A stretch of DNA of 64,000 bases from Pseudohaliea sp964438205 (GCA_964438205.1 CAYTJQ010000009.1:1-64000); one strand, 5' to 3'; positions 7,906 to 16,310 are shown, counted from the first letter of the stretch. The notes: generated by a model not told the origin, from the letters alone. Numbers and translations are program-made.

Positions 7906-8511
7906 TCATGCGCGCACCGTCGAGCGCAGGGCCCGCCGGATCAGCTCCTCGCTGTCGGCGATGCTGTCATCGTTCACCGCGGCCACCAGCCGCGCGGCCT
8001 CCGCGGGCTTGTAGCCGAGGGCCACGAGCGCGCCTTCGGCGTCGGCGGCGATATCCGCCGGGCGGTCCGTGGCGGGCCTGGCGGCCGGTGCCGCGCCGTC
8101 GTCGAGCCAGTCCTTCAGGCGGTCGCGCATCTCCACCAGCAGCCGCTCGGCAGTCTTGCGGCCGACGCCGGGCAGGGCCACGAGGGAGGCGCTGTCATCG
8201 CGCTGCACGCAGCGCACGAAGCTGTCCGCATCCATGCCCGAGAGGATCGCCAGGGCGAGCTTCGGGCCGACGCCGGAGACGCGCACGAGGTTGCGGAACA
8301 GCTCCCGGTCCCGCGCGTCGATGAAACCGTAGAGCACCTGCGCGTCCTCGCGCACGGCAAAATGGGTCACCAGGGCGACCTCCTGGCCCAGCGCAGGGAG
8401 CCGGAACAGGGTGGTCATGGGCACCTGCAGCTCGTAGCCGATGCCGCCGACGTCGACGAGGATCTCCGGGGGCTGCTTCGCCACGAGCACACCGCGCAGG
8501 CTGCCGATCAT
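7906..8511 (-). CDS. ruvA: Holliday junction-binding protein RuvA
   Basis: RuvA tetramers hold the Holliday junction in square-planar form and recruit RuvB. I chose the ATG at 8509-8511 (MIGSLRGVL, with GAGGG upstream); the frame is open 15 codons further but those residues are not family-like. The 201-residue protein has the N-terminal OB domain, two helix-hairpin-helix motifs (LVRVSGVGPKLALAIL and LVALPGVGRKTAERLL), and a C-terminal RuvB-binding domain (ALVALGYKPAEAARLV). It starts 10 bases after ruvC. Confidence 0.97.
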   Translation of the reverse strand: MIGSLRGVLVAKQPPEILVDVGGIGYELQVPMTTLFRLPALGQEVALVTHFAVREDAQVLYGFIDARDRELFRNLVRVSGVGPKLALAILSGMDADSFVRCVQRDDSASLVALPGVGRKTAERLLVEMRDRLKDWLDDGAAPAARPATDRPADIAADAEGALVALGYKPAEAARLVAAVNDDSIADSEELIRRALRSTVRA

Positions 8512-8521
8512 CGCGCTGCCC

Positions 8522-9040
8522 TCAGCGGACCCGACGCCGGCGCACGGCGCTGGCACCGGCCAGGGCGATCAGCCCCGCCTGCGTGTGCACGTGGCAGAGC
8601 GCCGCCGCCAGCGCGTCGGCCGCGTCTTCCTGCGGCGTGCCGGGGAGCTTGAGGAGTGTCTTCACCATATGCTGCACCTGCACCTTGTCGGCGGCACCGG
8701 TGCCGACGACCGCCTGCTTGATCTGCCGCGCCGAGTACTCACTGACCTGCATGCCGGCCGCGACGCAGGGGACAATGGCCGCGCCCCGGGCCTGGCCGAG
8801 CTTGAGCGCGGCGCCGGCGCTGCGGGCCATGAACACCTGCTCGATGGCCAGCTCCGACGGGCAGTGCAGCTCGACCAGCTCGCTGATCCCGGCGGCGAGC
8901 ACGCGCAGGCGCTCCGGCAGCGGCCCCGCTGGCAGGCGAATCACGCCGCTGGCCAGGTAACGGGCGCCGCGCGGCCCGGCCTCGATGATACCAAAGCCCG
9001 TCTTCACGGAGCCGGGGTCGATGCCGAGGATTACCGCCAT
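8522..9040 (-). CDS. ruvC: Crossover junction endodeoxyribonuclease RuvC
   Basis: RuvC resolves Holliday junctions by paired nicking. The four acidic catalytic positions are visible in this 172-residue protein: Asp in ILGIDPGSVKTGFG, Glu in ELAIEQVFMA, and two Asp in EDAADALAAALCH. ATG start. It is the first gene after an 87-bp gap below yebC that holds a LexA-type box, so it probably heads the operon running to queC. Confidence 0.97.
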   Translation of the reverse strand: MAVILGIDPGSVKTGFGIIEAGPRGARYLASGVIRLPAGPLPERLRVLAAGISELVELHCPSELAIEQVFMARSAGAALKLGQARGAAIVPCVAAGMQVSEYSARQIKQAVVGTGAADKVQVQHMVKTLLKLPGTPQEDAADALAAALCHVHTQAGLIALAGASAVRRRRVR

Positions 9041-9074
9041 GGGTGCTGCTCCGGCGCTGGGCCTGCCCTCATAG

Positions 9075-9090
9075 CTGTAAGAATCTACAG
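9075..9090 (-). promoter_or_regulatory. LexA (SOS) box upstream of ruvC
   Basis: CTGTAAGAATCTACAG is an exact CTGT-N8-ACAG match, the proteobacterial LexA operator, with the flanking TA of the E. coli consensus on one side. It lies 35-50 bases upstream of the ruvC start in the only intergenic gap between yebC and queC larger than 60 bases. A -10-like TAGATT on the minus strand falls inside the box, so LexA binding would occlude the promoter. The motif match is seen directly; regulation is inferred. Confidence 0.7.
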
Positions 9091-9127
9091 TATTTCGGCG
9101 GCAGGGCGAAGCCGCTCAGCCCTCCTG

Positions 9128-9877
9128 TCAGCCCTGCAGCTCGGCGAGGACCTCGTCGGGGATGTCGACGTTCGTGTACACGTTCTGGACGTCATCGAGG
9201 TCTTCCAGCGCGTCGACCAGCCCCATGAGGGACTCGGCGCCGGCGGCATCCACGGGAACCGTGGTGCTGGCGATCATGGCAACCTCGCCGCTCTCGGGCG
9301 AAAGGCCCGCTTCCTCGAGGGCCGCCTTGATGGCGGAGAAGTCCTCCCAAGGGGTCATCACGTCGAAGGAACCATCGTCGTGGGGGATGATGTCCTCGGC
9401 GCCGGCCTCCAGGGCTACTTCCATGAGCTGCTCTTCATCGGTGCCCGCCGGAAAGGTGAGCTGGCCGCGCCGGGTGAAGAGGTAGGCCACGGAACCGTCC
9501 GTGCCGAGGTTGCCGCCGCGCTTGCTGAAGGCATGGCGCACCTCGGCGACGGTGCGGTTGCGGTTGTCGGTCATGACCTCCACGAGTACCGCGATACCAC
9601 CGGCGGCGTAACCCTCGTAGGTCAGTTCCTCGACATCGTCGGCCTCATTGTTGCCCGCGCCCCGGGCGATGGCCCGGTCGATGGTGTCCCGGGTCATGTT
9701 GGCGCCGAGCGCCTTGTCGACGGCCGCGCGCAGCCGGGGGTTATCTTCCGGGAGCGGCCCGCCCTCCTTGGCGGCCACCACCAGTTCGCGGATCAGCTTG
9801 GTGAACATCTTCCCGCGCTTGGCGTCCTGGGCCGCCTTGCGGTGCTTGATGTTGGCCCACTTACTGTGACCGGCCAT
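9128..9877 (-). CDS. yebC: YebC/PmpR-family protein
   Basis: YebC-family proteins bind DNA or ribosomes; members act as transcriptional regulators (PmpR) and more recently as factors that relieve ribosome stalling. The 249-residue sequence opens with the family signature MAGHSKWANIKHRKAAQDAKR. It continues with NKRNRT-type and GGNLGTDGSVAYLF motifs and ends EVLAELQG. Length is typical. It sits between aspS and ruvC, its usual position in gammaproteobacteria. Confidence 0.95.
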   Translation of the reverse strand: MAGHSKWANIKHRKAAQDAKRGKMFTKLIRELVVAAKEGGPLPEDNPRLRAAVDKALGANMTRDTIDRAIARGAGNNEADDVEELTYEGYAAGGIAVLVEVMTDNRNRTVAEVRHAFSKRGGNLGTDGSVAYLFTRRGQLTFPAGTDEEQLMEVALEAGAEDIIPHDDGSFDVMTPWEDFSAIKAALEEAGLSPESGEVAMIASTTVPVDAAGAESLMGLVDALEDLDDVQNVYTNVDIPDEVLAELQG

Positions 9878-9931
9878 GGCGTCCTCCTGTCCTTTCCCCT
9901 GCTGTTCCCCTGCCTGTCCCGCGCTCGCCCG

Positions 9932-11740
9932 CTACGGCGTCGGCTCGTCGCCGGCGGCCGGGCTCTCACCCTGTGCGAGCGGTTCCTGGCGCAAGCGTAT
10001 GCCCACCTCCTTGAGCTGGGCCGCACTGACCGGCGAGGGTGCGTCGGTCATCACACAGTGGGCGGTCTGGGTCTTGGGAAAGGCGATCACATCGCGGATC
10101 GAGCTGGCGCCGGTCATCAGCATCACCAGCCGGTCGAGGCCGAAGGCAAGGCCGCCGTGCGGCGGCGCACCGTAGCGCAGCGCGTCGAGGAGGAAGCCGA
10201 ACTTGCTCTCGGCCTCCTCCGGCTCGATCCCGAGGATGTCGAAGACCGCTTCCTGCATGGCGCGGTCGTGGATACGGATGCTGCCGCCGCCGAGCTCGGT
10301 GCCGTTGAGCACCATGTCATAGGCCCGGGACAACGCCTCGCCGGGGGACCGGCGCAGGGTCTCGATGTCGCAGGCGGGCGCCGTGAAGGGGTGGTGCAGG
10401 GGCGCCCAGCTGCCGTCCGTATCCTCCTCGAACATCGGGAAATCGACGACCCACAGGGGAGCCCAGCCCTCGCGGACGAAGCCGCGGTCCGTGCCCACCT
10501 TGATGCGCAGCGCGCCCAGGGATTCGTTGACGATGCTCGCCCGGTCCGCGCCGAAGAAGAGGATGTCGCCATCCTCCGCGCCGAGGCGCTCGAGCATCCG
10601 GTCCACGACCTCGGTCGGCATGAACTTGAGGATCGGCGACTGCAGGCCGTCGACCCCCGCTGCGAGGTCGTTGACCTTGATCCAGGCGAGGCCGCGGGCG
10701 CCGTAGTTGCCGACGTAGCGGGTGTAATCGTCTATCTCCTTGCGCGACAGCGTGGCGCCGCCGGGCACGCGCAGGGCGGCGACGCGGCCGCGCGGGTCCT
10801 CGGCGGGGCCGCGGAACACCTTGAAGTCCACCGTCGCCATGAGATCGTCGAGGCTGCACAGCTCCAGGGGAATGCGCAGGTCCGGCTTGTCGGAGCCGAA
10901 GCGCTCCATGGCTTCTGCCCAGGTCATGTGCGGGAACACGCCGAGGTCCACGTCGAGCACTTCGCGGAACAGTTCGCGGATCATGCGCTCGGTAATGTCC
11001 ATGACCGCGGCCTCGTCGAGAAAGGCGGTCTCGATGTCGATCTGGGTGAACTCGGGCTGCCGGTCCGCGCGCAGGTCCTCGTCGCGGAAACACTTCGCGA
11101 CCTGGTAGTAGAGGTCGAAGCCCGCGACCATGAGCAGCTGCTTGAAGAGCTGCGGCGACTGCGGCAGCGCGAAGAAGGCCCCCGGGTGGGTCCGGCTCGG
11201 CACGAGATAGTCCCGGGCCCCTTCCGGCGTGGCGCGGGTCAGCACCGGCGTCTCGATGTCGAGGAAACCCTCGCCGTCGAGAAAGCGGCGCACCGCGGCG
11301 GTGATGCGCGAGCGCAGCATCAGCCGGTGCTGCATCTCGGAGCGGCGCAGGTCCATGTAGCGATAGCGCAGGCGTACTTCCTCGCCAACGGCGGTGTGCT
11401 CGTCGAGCTGGAAGGGCGGCGTCGCGGCGGTGTTGAGGACTTCCAGTTCCTTGCCCAGCACCTCGATGGTACCGGTCGCCATGGCCGGGTTGATCGTCGC
11501 TTCGGACCGGGCGCGCACGCGGCCGGTTACCCGCAGCACGTACTCGCTGCGCACCCGGTCCGCACGCTGGAAATGCTCTTCCGTGTCTGGGTCGAAAACC
11601 ACCTGGACGATGCCCTCCCGGTCGCGCAGGTCCAGGAAGATGACGCCGCCGTGGTCCCGGCGGCGGTCTACCCAGCCGCAGAGGGTCACGGTCTCGTCGA
11701 TGTTGGCGTTGCCGAGCACGCCGCAGTAATGGCTGCGCAT
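9932..11740 (-). CDS. aspS: Aspartyl-tRNA synthetase
   Basis: This class II synthetase charges tRNA with aspartate. The 602-residue bacterial-type protein has an N-terminal OB anticodon-binding domain (TLCGWVDRRRDHGGVIFLDL). Motif 2 appears as FRDEDLRADRQPEFTQID, the bacterial GAD insertion lies in the middle, and motif 3 is GLAFGLDRLVMLMTG. In non-discriminating Pseudomonas AspRS, from memory, the residue after GWV is His; here it is Asp, so tRNA specificity cannot be read off. It lies between fmdB-like and yebC, probably co-transcribed. Confidence 0.97.
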   Translation of the reverse strand: MRSHYCGVLGNANIDETVTLCGWVDRRRDHGGVIFLDLRDREGIVQVVFDPDTEEHFQRADRVRSEYVLRVTGRVRARSEATINPAMATGTIEVLGKELEVLNTAATPPFQLDEHTAVGEEVRLRYRYMDLRRSEMQHRLMLRSRITAAVRRFLDGEGFLDIETPVLTRATPEGARDYLVPSRTHPGAFFALPQSPQLFKQLLMVAGFDLYYQVAKCFRDEDLRADRQPEFTQIDIETAFLDEAAVMDITERMIRELFREVLDVDLGVFPHMTWAEAMERFGSDKPDLRIPLELCSLDDLMATVDFKVFRGPAEDPRGRVAALRVPGGATLSRKEIDDYTRYVGNYGARGLAWIKVNDLAAGVDGLQSPILKFMPTEVVDRMLERLGAEDGDILFFGADRASIVNESLGALRIKVGTDRGFVREGWAPLWVVDFPMFEEDTDGSWAPLHHPFTAPACDIETLRRSPGEALSRAYDMVLNGTELGGGSIRIHDRAMQEAVFDILGIEPEEAESKFGFLLDALRYGAPPHGGLAFGLDRLVMLMTGASSIRDVIAFPKTQTAHCVMTDAPSPVSAAQLKEVGIRLRQEPLAQGESPAAGDEPTP

Positions 11741-11782
11741 GGTTGCTGTTTCCCGGTTGCTGGGGCCCGCGCCGGCGGGCCG

Positions 11783-12151
11783 TCAGGCGGCGCTGGAGCT
11801 GTTCCCGCCCTTGCTCTTGTCGGAAGCGGCCTTGCCACCGCCGCCCGCTTCCTTCTTGCCGTCCGTTTTACCTTCCTTCTTGCCTTCCGCCTTTCCCTCC
11901 TGCTTGCCGTCCGCCTTGCTGTCGCCGGCCGCCTTGCCGTCTCCGTCACCGGCGAGGTTCTTCTTGCCGCCGGTCTTGAAGTCGGTCTCGTACCAGCCAC
12001 CACCCTTCAAGCGGAAGGCCGCCGCGGACACCTTTTTCCGCAGGGCTTCCTCCCCACAGGCGAGGCAACGGGTCAGCGGCGCGTCACTGAGCTTCTGGAG
12101 CGCCTCGGTGGGTTCACCGCAGGCCTGGCACTGGTACTCGTAGATTGGCAT
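11783..12151 (-). CDS. FmdB-family zinc-ribbon protein with Lys/Gly-rich tail
   Basis: Residues 1-50 form a FmdB-type zinc ribbon with two CXXC pairs (YQCQACG and RCLACG). The function of the family is not established; the name comes from a putative regulator of formamidase. After GGWYETDFK the protein continues about 65 residues as a low-complexity Gly/Lys/Asp/Ser tail with repeated DGKKEGK-like units, longer than the usual short tail. It is the first gene of a likely fmdB-aspS-yebC transcript. Confidence 0.85.
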   Translation of the reverse strand: MPIYEYQCQACGEPTEALQKLSDAPLTRCLACGEEALRKKVSAAAFRLKGGGWYETDFKTGGKKNLAGDGDGKAAGDSKADGKQEGKAEGKKEGKTDGKKEAGGGGKAASDKSKGGNSSSAA

Positions 12152-12193
12152 GGCTGCTCGCCCGGGATCTGGCCGGAGTAGGGAAAGCGCGGG

Positions 12194-12223
12194 ATTCTAC
12201 CCCATGGTGTCAGAGGCGGCCAA
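12194..12223 (-). promoter_or_regulatory. Candidate promoter of the fmdB-aspS-yebC transcript
   Basis: On the minus strand TTGGCC (12218-12223) and TAGAAT (12194-12199) are separated by 18 bases, about 45 bases upstream of the fmdB-like start. The -10 matches five of six consensus bases and the -35 four of six. Confidence 0.5.
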
Positions 12224-12295
12224 GGGCGCGGGCAGCAGTTATTGAGAGGGTCGTTGGCCCCGCCTGCTCCGGGAAGCAGACCTGGCGGAAGGAAG

Positions 12296-12321
12296 CCACC
12301 GGCGCCGGGTGGCGCCGGTGG
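12296..12321 (-). terminator. Hairpin downstream of the HU-like gene
   Basis: A perfect 11-bp stem (CCACCGGCGCC / GGCGCCGGTGG) with a four-base loop begins 12 bases after the stop codon of the HU-like gene. No run of T follows on the minus strand, so it may act as an mRNA-end stabiliser or a weak terminator. Confidence 0.55.
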
Positions 12322-12332
12322 TCAGGCGCCGA

Positions 12333-12797
12333 TCAGGAGTCGGCGAACTCCTTCATCTTCTTCAGCGGACGCACCTTCACGGCGACGCTCGCCGGCTTGG
12401 CCTTGAACACCGTCTCTTCGCCGGTGAAGGGGTTGATCCCCTTGCGCGCCTTGCGGGCCGGCTTCTTGACGGTGGTGATCTTCATCAGGCCCGGGAGCGT
12501 GAACTCGCCGACGGAGCGCTTCTTGATGGAGCGTTCGATGAGCGCCTCGAGCTCGACCATGACGTCAGACACCTGCTTCTTGCTGAGGCCGGTGTTATCG
12601 GCGATGGTGCCGACGATCTGAGTCTTGGTGAGCTTGTCCTTGAGTGCGGTCGTCTTGCGAGCCGGGGCGGCCTTTGCGGCCGGTGCCTTTTTCGCGGGTG
12701 CCTTCCTGGCGGGTGCTTTCTTTGCCGGTGCCTTCTTGGCGGCTACCTGCTTCTTCGCCGGCGCCTTCTTCTTCGCTGCAGCTTTGCGTGTTGCCAT
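12333..12797 (-). CDS. HU-family DNA-binding protein with histone-H1-like N-terminal tail
   Basis: The C-terminal part (about residues 55-145) is an HU/IHF domain: KTQIVGTIADNTGLSKKQV and the DNA-arm region KPARKARKGINPFTGEE are clear. Residues 1-50 are an extension of Ala, Lys and Pro with repeated KKAPAKK/ARKAPAKK units, like the tail of histone H1 or AlgP. At 154 residues it is much longer than a standard 90-residue HU. Such extended HU proteins are known in some gammaproteobacteria. Start ATG has a strong GAGGAAGGG ribosome site. Monocistronic, divergent from proS. Confidence 0.92.
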   Translation of the reverse strand: MATRKAAAKKKAPAKKQVAAKKAPAKKAPARKAPAKKAPAAKAAPARKTTALKDKLTKTQIVGTIADNTGLSKKQVSDVMVELEALIERSIKKRSVGEFTLPGLMKITTVKKPARKARKGINPFTGEETVFKAKPASVAVKVRPLKKMKEFADS

Positions 12798-12908
12798 GTT
12801 TCAACCCTTCCTCGTTGCTTTTTAATGGCCTCATCCAAGCCGCGCACGAAGCCCTGCGTTCAATGCGTTGACCACGGCATTGACAGCGCCCGCACCCGAC
12901 TTCGTGCC

Positions 12909-12937
12909 TGTTTAAAACAAAAAATACTGTATTACAA
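12909..12937 (-). promoter_or_regulatory. Candidate promoter of the HU-like gene
   Basis: In an unusually AT-rich part of the 274-bp divergent gap before proS, the minus strand has TTGTAA (12932-12937), a 17-base spacer containing a T-tract, and TAAACA (12909-12914). The rest of this gap holds short A/T tracts and an imperfect CCTGT/ACAGG inverted repeat near 12979-12993, but no gene. Confidence 0.45.
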
Positions 12938-13071
12938 GGGTTTTGCGACGGTGAAGGGCGAAAAAACGCGCTTTTCCCCTGTTTTTTACAGGTCCGGGGG
13001 GCATTCGCCTGTACCGGTGGAAGTTTCACACGTAAACTTCGCCGCATTCGCAGCATCCCCGGAATGCCACC

Positions 13072-14784
13072 ATGCGCACTCGTCACTACCTCCTGGCCAC
13101 GCAGAAGGAAACGCCGGCCGACGCCGAGATCGTCAGCCACCGGCTCATGCTCCGCGCGGGTCTCATCCGCAAGCTCAGCGCCGGTCTCTATACCTGGCTG
13201 CCCACCGGCCTGCGCGTGCTGCGCAAGGTCGAGCGGGTGGTGCGCGAGGAAATGGACCGCACCGGGGCGCAGGAGGTCACCATGCCCGTGATGCAGCCGG
13301 CGGAGCTCTGGCAGGAGTCCGGGCGCTGGGTGCAGTACGGGCCGGAACTCCTGCGCATCAAGGACCGGCACGACCGCGACTTCTGCCTGGGACCCACCCA
13401 TGAAGAGGTAGTCACCGAGCTCGTGCGCAACGAGGTCAGCAGCTACCGGCAACTGCCCATCAACCTCTACCAGGTACAGACGAAGGTCCGCGACGAGATC
13501 CGCCCACGCTTTGGTGTCATGCGCTCGCGCGAATTCATCATGAAGGATGCCTACTCCTTTCACACCAGCCAGGCGTCCCTCGAGGACACCTACCGGGACA
13601 TGCACGCTGCCTACAGCGCGATCTTCGAGCGGCTGGGGCTCGCCTTCCGCCCCGTGGTCGCCGACAGCGGCAGCATCGGCGGCAGCACGTCGCAGGAGTT
13701 CCACGTGCTCGCCGAGTCCGGCGAGGACGCCATCGCCTTCAGTGACGGCAGCGACTACGCGGCCAACATCGAGATGGCCGAGGCGCTGGCCCCGGCAGAG
13801 GAGCGCCCCGCCGCCTCGGCCTCGCTCGAAGAGGTCGCCACGCCCGGTGTCGACAGCATCGACAGCCTGTGCAGCCGGCTCGGCCTTGCGGCCACGCAGA
13901 CCGTGAAGACGCTCGTCGTCGCCGGCGAGGCAGCGGGCACCCTGGTCGCATTGGTACTGCGCGGCGACCACAGCCTGAACCCCGTCAAGGCCGAGAAGCT
14001 CGACGGGGTCGCCTCCCCGCTCCGCCTCGCGGGCGAGGACGAGGTGCGCGCGGCCGTCGGTGCCGGCTTCGGGTCCCTCGGCCCCGTGGGCCTTGCCGTG
14101 CCGGTGATCGTCGACCGTTCCGCCGCGGTGCTGGGCGACTTCGCCTGCGGCGCCAACAGGGACGGCTACCACCTGACGGGCGTGAACTGGGAGCGCGACC
14201 TGCCCCTGCCCCGCATCGAGGACCTGCGCGAGGTGGTCGAGGGCGACCCGAGCCCGGACGGCCGGGGCCGGCTCATGATCAAGCGCGGCATCGAGGTCGG
14301 CCACATCTTCCAGCTCGGCACCAAGTACAGCGAGGCCATGGACGCCACGGTGCTCGACGAGAGCGGGCGCGGCGTCACGCTCTACATGGGCTGCTACGGC
14401 ATCGGTGTGAGCCGTATCGTCGCCGCCGCCATCGAGCAGAATCACGACGAGAGCGGCATCATCTGGCCCGCGGCCATGGCGCCCTTCGAGGTGGTGATCG
14501 TGCCCCTGAACATGCACAAGTCCGAGGCCGTGGCGGAAGCGGCGGAGTCGCTGTACGCGGCCTGCCGGGAGGCGGGCATCGATGTGCTCCTGGACGACCG
14601 CGACGAGCGCCCGGGAGTGAAGTTCGCCGACATGGAATTGATCGGTATTCCCCACCGCATCGTGATTGGCGACAAGTCCCTCGCCGACGGCCAGTTCGAG
14701 TACAAGGGCCGCCGGGACGAAACGGCCGAGCGCATCGACCGTGACCAGGCCCTCGCCTTCCTGCGCGCCCGGCTGGCGGGCTGA
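13072..14784 (+). CDS. proS: Prolyl-tRNA synthetase (bacterial type)
   Basis: ProS charges tRNA with proline. The 570-residue protein begins MRTRHYLLATQKETPADAEI, almost the same as the E. coli enzyme. It contains class II motifs (TGLRVLRKVERVVREEM; FCLGPTHEEVVTELV; RFGVMRSREFIMKDAYSF), the INS editing domain that removes Ala-tRNA-Pro (middle third), and a C-terminal anticodon-binding domain (YKGRRDETAERIDRDQAL). ATG start follows a weak ribosome site. A long open frame on the opposite strand is a GC-skew shadow. Confidence 0.98.
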   Translation: MRTRHYLLATQKETPADAEIVSHRLMLRAGLIRKLSAGLYTWLPTGLRVLRKVERVVREEMDRTGAQEVTMPVMQPAELWQESGRWVQYGPELLRIKDRHDRDFCLGPTHEEVVTELVRNEVSSYRQLPINLYQVQTKVRDEIRPRFGVMRSREFIMKDAYSFHTSQASLEDTYRDMHAAYSAIFERLGLAFRPVVADSGSIGGSTSQEFHVLAESGEDAIAFSDGSDYAANIEMAEALAPAEERPAASASLEEVATPGVDSIDSLCSRLGLAATQTVKTLVVAGEAAGTLVALVLRGDHSLNPVKAEKLDGVASPLRLAGEDEVRAAVGAGFGSLGPVGLAVPVIVDRSAAVLGDFACGANRDGYHLTGVNWERDLPLPRIEDLREVVEGDPSPDGRGRLMIKRGIEVGHIFQLGTKYSEAMDATVLDESGRGVTLYMGCYGIGVSRIVAAAIEQNHDESGIIWPAAMAPFEVVIVPLNMHKSEAVAEAAESLYAACREAGIDVLLDDRDERPGVKFADMELIGIPHRIVIGDKSLADGQFEYKGRRDETAERIDRDQALAFLRARLAG

Positions 14785-15382
14785 GGCGCGGCGGCGCCTC
14801 GCGCTGCTACTGGTTGCCCCGCTGCTGGCGGCCCTGGCGGCCGGCGTCCCCGCCGCGCCGCTGCCCGAAGGTGAGGAGCGCGCGGCCCTGCGCGCCTTCC
14901 TCGAGCGCACCATCAACGAGAGCGACAGCTTCCAGGACCGCTACGCGGCGGAAGTCTGGCTCGTGGACATGGCGACGCGCCTCGTGCCCTTTGTCCGCGA
15001 CCCCGCCCGGCGCCTGGCACTCCTGCGCCAGGTGCATGCGGCGGCCACGCAGAGCGGTCTTGCGCCGGAACTGGTCCTCGCCGTGATCGAGGTGGAGAGC
15101 AGCTTCGACCGCTTCGCCGTTTCCCGCGCCGGGGCCCAGGGGCTCATGCAGGTGATGCCCTTCTGGAAAGGCGAGATCGGTCGCCCCGGCGACAACCTCA
15201 CGCAAAACCGCACCAACCTCGCCTACGGCTGCCGCATTCTCCAGTTCTATCTCGAGCGCGAGAACGGCGACCTGCGCCGCGCCCTGGCCGCCTACAACGG
15301 CTCCAGCGGCAGCCGTCGCTACCCGGACCGCGTTGAGGCGGCCTGGCGTGAACGCTGGCGCACCGCACCGCTGCCGTGGTGA
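14741..15382 (+). CDS. Small SLT-domain lytic transglycosylase
   Basis: This protein should cleave peptidoglycan glycan strands in the periplasm. A hydrophobic signal sequence (RLALLLVAPLLAALAAGVPAAP) precedes the SLT fold. The catalytic Glu is in VIEVESSFDRFAVS, followed by GAQGLMQVMP and AAYNGSSGS, the three signature motifs. The start is uncertain: GTG at 14741 is used here and overlaps the end of proS by 44 bases; no ATG, GTG or TTG lies between it and the signal peptide. Position directly after proS is shared with other gammaproteobacteria. Specific family name not assigned. Confidence 0.85.
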   Translation: MTRPSPSCAPGWRAEARRRLALLLVAPLLAALAAGVPAAPLPEGEERAALRAFLERTINESDSFQDRYAAEVWLVDMATRLVPFVRDPARRLALLRQVHAAATQSGLAPELVLAVIEVESSFDRFAVSRAGAQGLMQVMPFWKGEIGRPGDNLTQNRTNLAYGCRILQFYLERENGDLRRALAAYNGSSGSRRYPDRVEAAWRERWRTAPLPW

Positions 15383-15403
15383 CCCTGCGCCTCCCGGCGC
15401 CGG

Positions 15404-15432
15404 TTGACAGGCCGGCAGGGCCTGCCCAAACT
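15404..15432 (+). promoter_or_regulatory. Candidate promoter of the LuxR-type regulator gene
   Basis: A perfect -35 TTGACA (15404-15409) is followed by a 17-base spacer and CAAACT (15427-15432). Transcription would start about 26 bases before the regulator's ATG at 15465. Confidence 0.5.
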
Positions 15433-15464
15433 GCCGCGAACCACCTGGGGGTACCGGTCGACGC

Positions 15465-16310
15465 ATGATCGATCTTTCCGAGCTGGGCCAGTGGCACCTG
15501 GATCTCGCACGCGTCGTTGACGACCTGGGCAGCGACAGCTTCTTCCCGTCCCTCGTGGCCGCCGTGCGCAACCAGGTCTCCATCGCCTACCCCCAGTTCT
15601 GGCTCTACCACCGCGAACTTCCGCCCCGGGTGCTCTACCACGAAATACCGGCACACGCCGTGCATGCGCAGATCGACCAGTACCTCGAGGGGCCCTACCG
15701 GGAAGACCCCTTCTTCCGCGCCTCGATGGACCGGCCGAAATCGTCGCTCTACCGGCTGTCCCGGCTCACCGCGGGCAAGCTCGAGGAATCGGCCTACTAC
15801 CGCGACTACTATGCCGAGACCGGCACGGTGGACGAGGCTGTCTACCTGGCGCGCCTTCCCGACGGCGACGTCATCAACCTGAGCATGATGCGGCTGCCGA
15901 AGCAGGGCGCCTTCAGCGACGAGGAGCACCAGCGCATGTACCTGTTCGCCGAACCGGTCGCCGCGCTGCTGCGCGCCCACACCCGGCTCGGCGACTTCGC
16001 GGTGAAAAACCTCATCCAGCCCGGCATCGACCACCAGGTCGAGCTCGCCTTCAACACCTTCGGCGCCTCGGTGCTGTCCCCCCGGGAGAAGGACGTACTC
16101 GAACTGATGCTGCGCGGCTACAGCACCGAGGTCTCCGCGCAGCGCCTGAGCATCGCGCGGGAGACGCTGCGGCGGCACCGCAAGAACATCTACAAGAAGC
16201 TGGACGTGAGCTCGCAGACCGATCTGTTTGCGCTGTTCATCAACAGCATGTCCTGCCTGGCGGAAGCCGCCGGCGAGGACCCGTTGCAGGTGTACATGGG
16301 GACCGCGTAA
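15465..16310 (+). CDS. LuxR-family transcriptional regulator next to a PuuA-type gene
   Basis: The C-terminus (about residues 200-265) is a GerE/LuxR helix-turn-helix: LSPREKDVLELMLRGYSTEV followed by ETLRRHRKNIYKKLDV. The first 190 residues do not show a receiver aspartate pocket or a clear autoinducer-binding signature; they contain many Tyr and Arg residues (SAYYRDYYAETGTVDEAVY) and may sense a small ligand. The gene is 83 bases upstream of, and in line with, a glutamine-synthetase-like gene. Control of polyamine or amine catabolism is therefore an inference from context only. Confidence 0.85.
   Translation: MIDLSELGQWHLDLARVVDDLGSDSFFPSLVAAVRNQVSIAYPQFWLYHRELPPRVLYHEIPAHAVHAQIDQYLEGPYREDPFFRASMDRPKSSLYRLSRLTAGKLEESAYYRDYYAETGTVDEAVYLARLPDGDVINLSMMRLPKQGAFSDEEHQRMYLFAEPVAALLRAHTRLGDFAVKNLIQPGIDHQVELAFNTFGASVLSPREKDVLELMLRGYSTEVSAQRLSIARETLRRHRKNIYKKLDVSSQTDLFALFINSMSCLAEAAGEDPLQVYMGTA

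Noticed and set aside
8441..12181. A 1246-codon open frame on the plus strand
   Set aside because: It runs antisense to ruvA, ruvC, yebC, aspS and the fmdB-like gene, all with clear family motifs. It is open only because of high GC codon bias.
12970..12995. A LexA-like box before proS (CTGT...ACAG)
   Set aside because: The spacer is five bases, not eight, so it is not a LexA operator.
12595..14916. A 773-codon open frame on the minus strand
   Set aside because: Antisense to proS, with no domain and atypical composition; a GC-skew shadow.
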